A DNA stretch of 25,060 nt, taken from contig JBDKVA010000119.1 in assembly GCA_039679375.1 (NCBI GenBank), positions 1 to 25,060 of the forward strand. The letters run 5' to 3'. The notes under the pieces are model-generated. The model was not told the DNA's origin, ran no database searches, and saw only the letters and a program-made list of their open reading frames with translations. This stretch comes from JBDKVA01 sp039679375. GTDB lineage: Bacteria > Bacillota > Clostridia > Acetivibrionales > DTU013. Positions 24,300 to 25,060 of this stretch are shown piece by piece (within the stretch, counting starts at the first letter, position 1; every line of letters starts with the position of its first letter). Position numbers and translations under genes: made by a program.

Positions 24300-25060
24300 T
24301 TATTTAATGGCGCCAAGAGTAATTCCCTGTGTAATCCTTTTCTGGAATAGTACATAAATAATAATTGAAGGTATCATTAGAATATTTAACCCGGCAAACA
24401 GGGCGCTCCAGTCAGTATAGTACTGCTGCATTGCAAAAAGATTTGTCAGCCCTACTGCAATTGTCTTTTTCTTATCGTCATTAACTAATGTAAGTCCAAT
24501 AGCATATTCATTCCATACTGCAAGTACATTGAAGATTGTTACCATAATAACTCCGGATTTGGCCATGGGAAACATGATACTCCAGAATGTTCTATTATAA
24601 CCGCAGCCATCAATCGTTGCTGACTCCTCAAGCTCCTTTGGAATTGTGTTAAAAAAGCCTACAAGCATGAATATTGTAAACGGCATAGACACGACAAGGT
24701 ATACCAGTATCAGGCCTGTATATGTGTTTATAAGGCGGAACTTCGTCAACACTAAGTATTGTGAAAGTAATACAGTCAATTGAGGAAACAGCATCCCTGA
24801 TACAAACAGAGTCTTAATCAGGAATGCACACTTAAATTTGATTCTCTCAAGTATATATGAGGTAGGGGCACACATCAGAATGATTAACAAATTTGTTGCA
24901 ACTGTAATAAATACACTATTTGTAAAATATGATCCGATTCTTGCAGTTGTCCACGCTCTTGCATAGTTCTCAAATGCCCATACACTTGGAAGCCCCCATA
25001 TATTATTAAAGAACTCCTTATTTGATTTCAGTGACATAAGAATTGACCAGATAATTGGAT
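24300..25060 (-). CDS. CUT1 sugar ABC transporter permease, MalG/YtcP type (5' end beyond window)
   Basis: The second inner-membrane permease of the importer; 252 residues lie in the window. The frame stays open to the right edge (codons PIIWSIL precede the first internal Met at 25037), and MalG-type proteins have a further membrane segment there, so the start is outside. About five hydrophobic segments are visible, and the EAA loop reads EESATIDGCGYNRTFWSIMFPMAKSGV. The C-terminus FQKRITQGITLGAIK is the family signature. The partner MalF-type permease is expected just upstream, beyond the window. It is followed by the binding-protein gene, a permease-before-receptor order seen in many clostridial CUT1 operons. 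Confidence 0.94.
   Translation of the reverse strand, partial: PIIWSILMSLKSNKEFFNNIWGLPSVWAFENYARAWTTARIGSYFTNSVFITVATNLLIILMCAPTSYILERIKFKCAFLIKTLFVSGMLFPQLTVLLSQYLVLTKFRLINTYTGLILVYLVVSMPFTIFMLVGFFNTIPKELEESATIDGCGYNRTFWSIMFPMAKSGVIMVTIFNVLAVWNEYAIGLTLVNDDKKKTIAVGLTNLFAMQQYYTDWSALFAGLNILMIPSIIIYVLFQKRITQGITLGAIK

Overview
The window looks like chromosomal DNA of a spore-forming Bacillota, most likely a clostridial carbohydrate degrader. The evidence is a YyaC-type sporulation protein, purine-rich AGGAGG-type ribosome sites, several TTG/GTG starts, sigma-A promoters with 17-bp spacers, CUT1 sugar importers without their own ATPase, and AraC and ROK sugar regulators. Genus cannot be fixed from the sequence alone.

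Layout. (1) 1-3139: the 5' part of an LplB-type sugar permease (minus) diverges from a membrane-anchored AraC-type sensor-regulator (plus). A promoter and an inverted repeat lie between them. (2) 3209-7268: a full-length GH2 beta-galactosidase (minus) diverges from a cupin/AraC regulator (plus), with a palindrome shared by both promoters. (3) 7277-10490: backbone-like genes, namely a DUF5668-type membrane protein, YyaC, a PAS-SpoIIE phosphatase and a TetR regulator. (4) 10523-12448: a two-gene ABC exporter (ATPase, permease) under a sigma-A promoter flanked by two TetR-like operators. A 166-bp TA-bounded palindromic (MITE-like) element sits between the permease and tetR and supplies the permease stop codon. 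(5) 12499-25060: one long minus-strand gene set, in transcription order: CUT1 permease (cut by the window edge), solute-binding lipoprotein, a metal-ligand-less amidohydrolase paralogue, an intact amidohydrolase, a GH-like TIM-barrel/GATase protein, a ROK repressor, a transglutaminase-like multidomain protein, a UroD-fold enzyme, a large alpha/beta hydrolase, and a 19-codon remnant of a Gfo/Idh/MocA oxidoreductase.

Reading of region 5 (inference): a sugar-like oligomer carrying non-sugar substituents is imported, then opened and stripped in the cytoplasm by hydrolases of several unrelated folds, under an operon-encoded ROK repressor. None of the enzymes after the binding protein has a signal peptide. 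The combination of a dead/alive amidohydrolase pair, a cytoplasmic transglutaminase-like protein and a UroD-fold protein is the best candidate here for an undescribed catabolic system. The substrate cannot be told from the sequence. The cluster appears cut at its downstream end, where it abuts the exporter unit.
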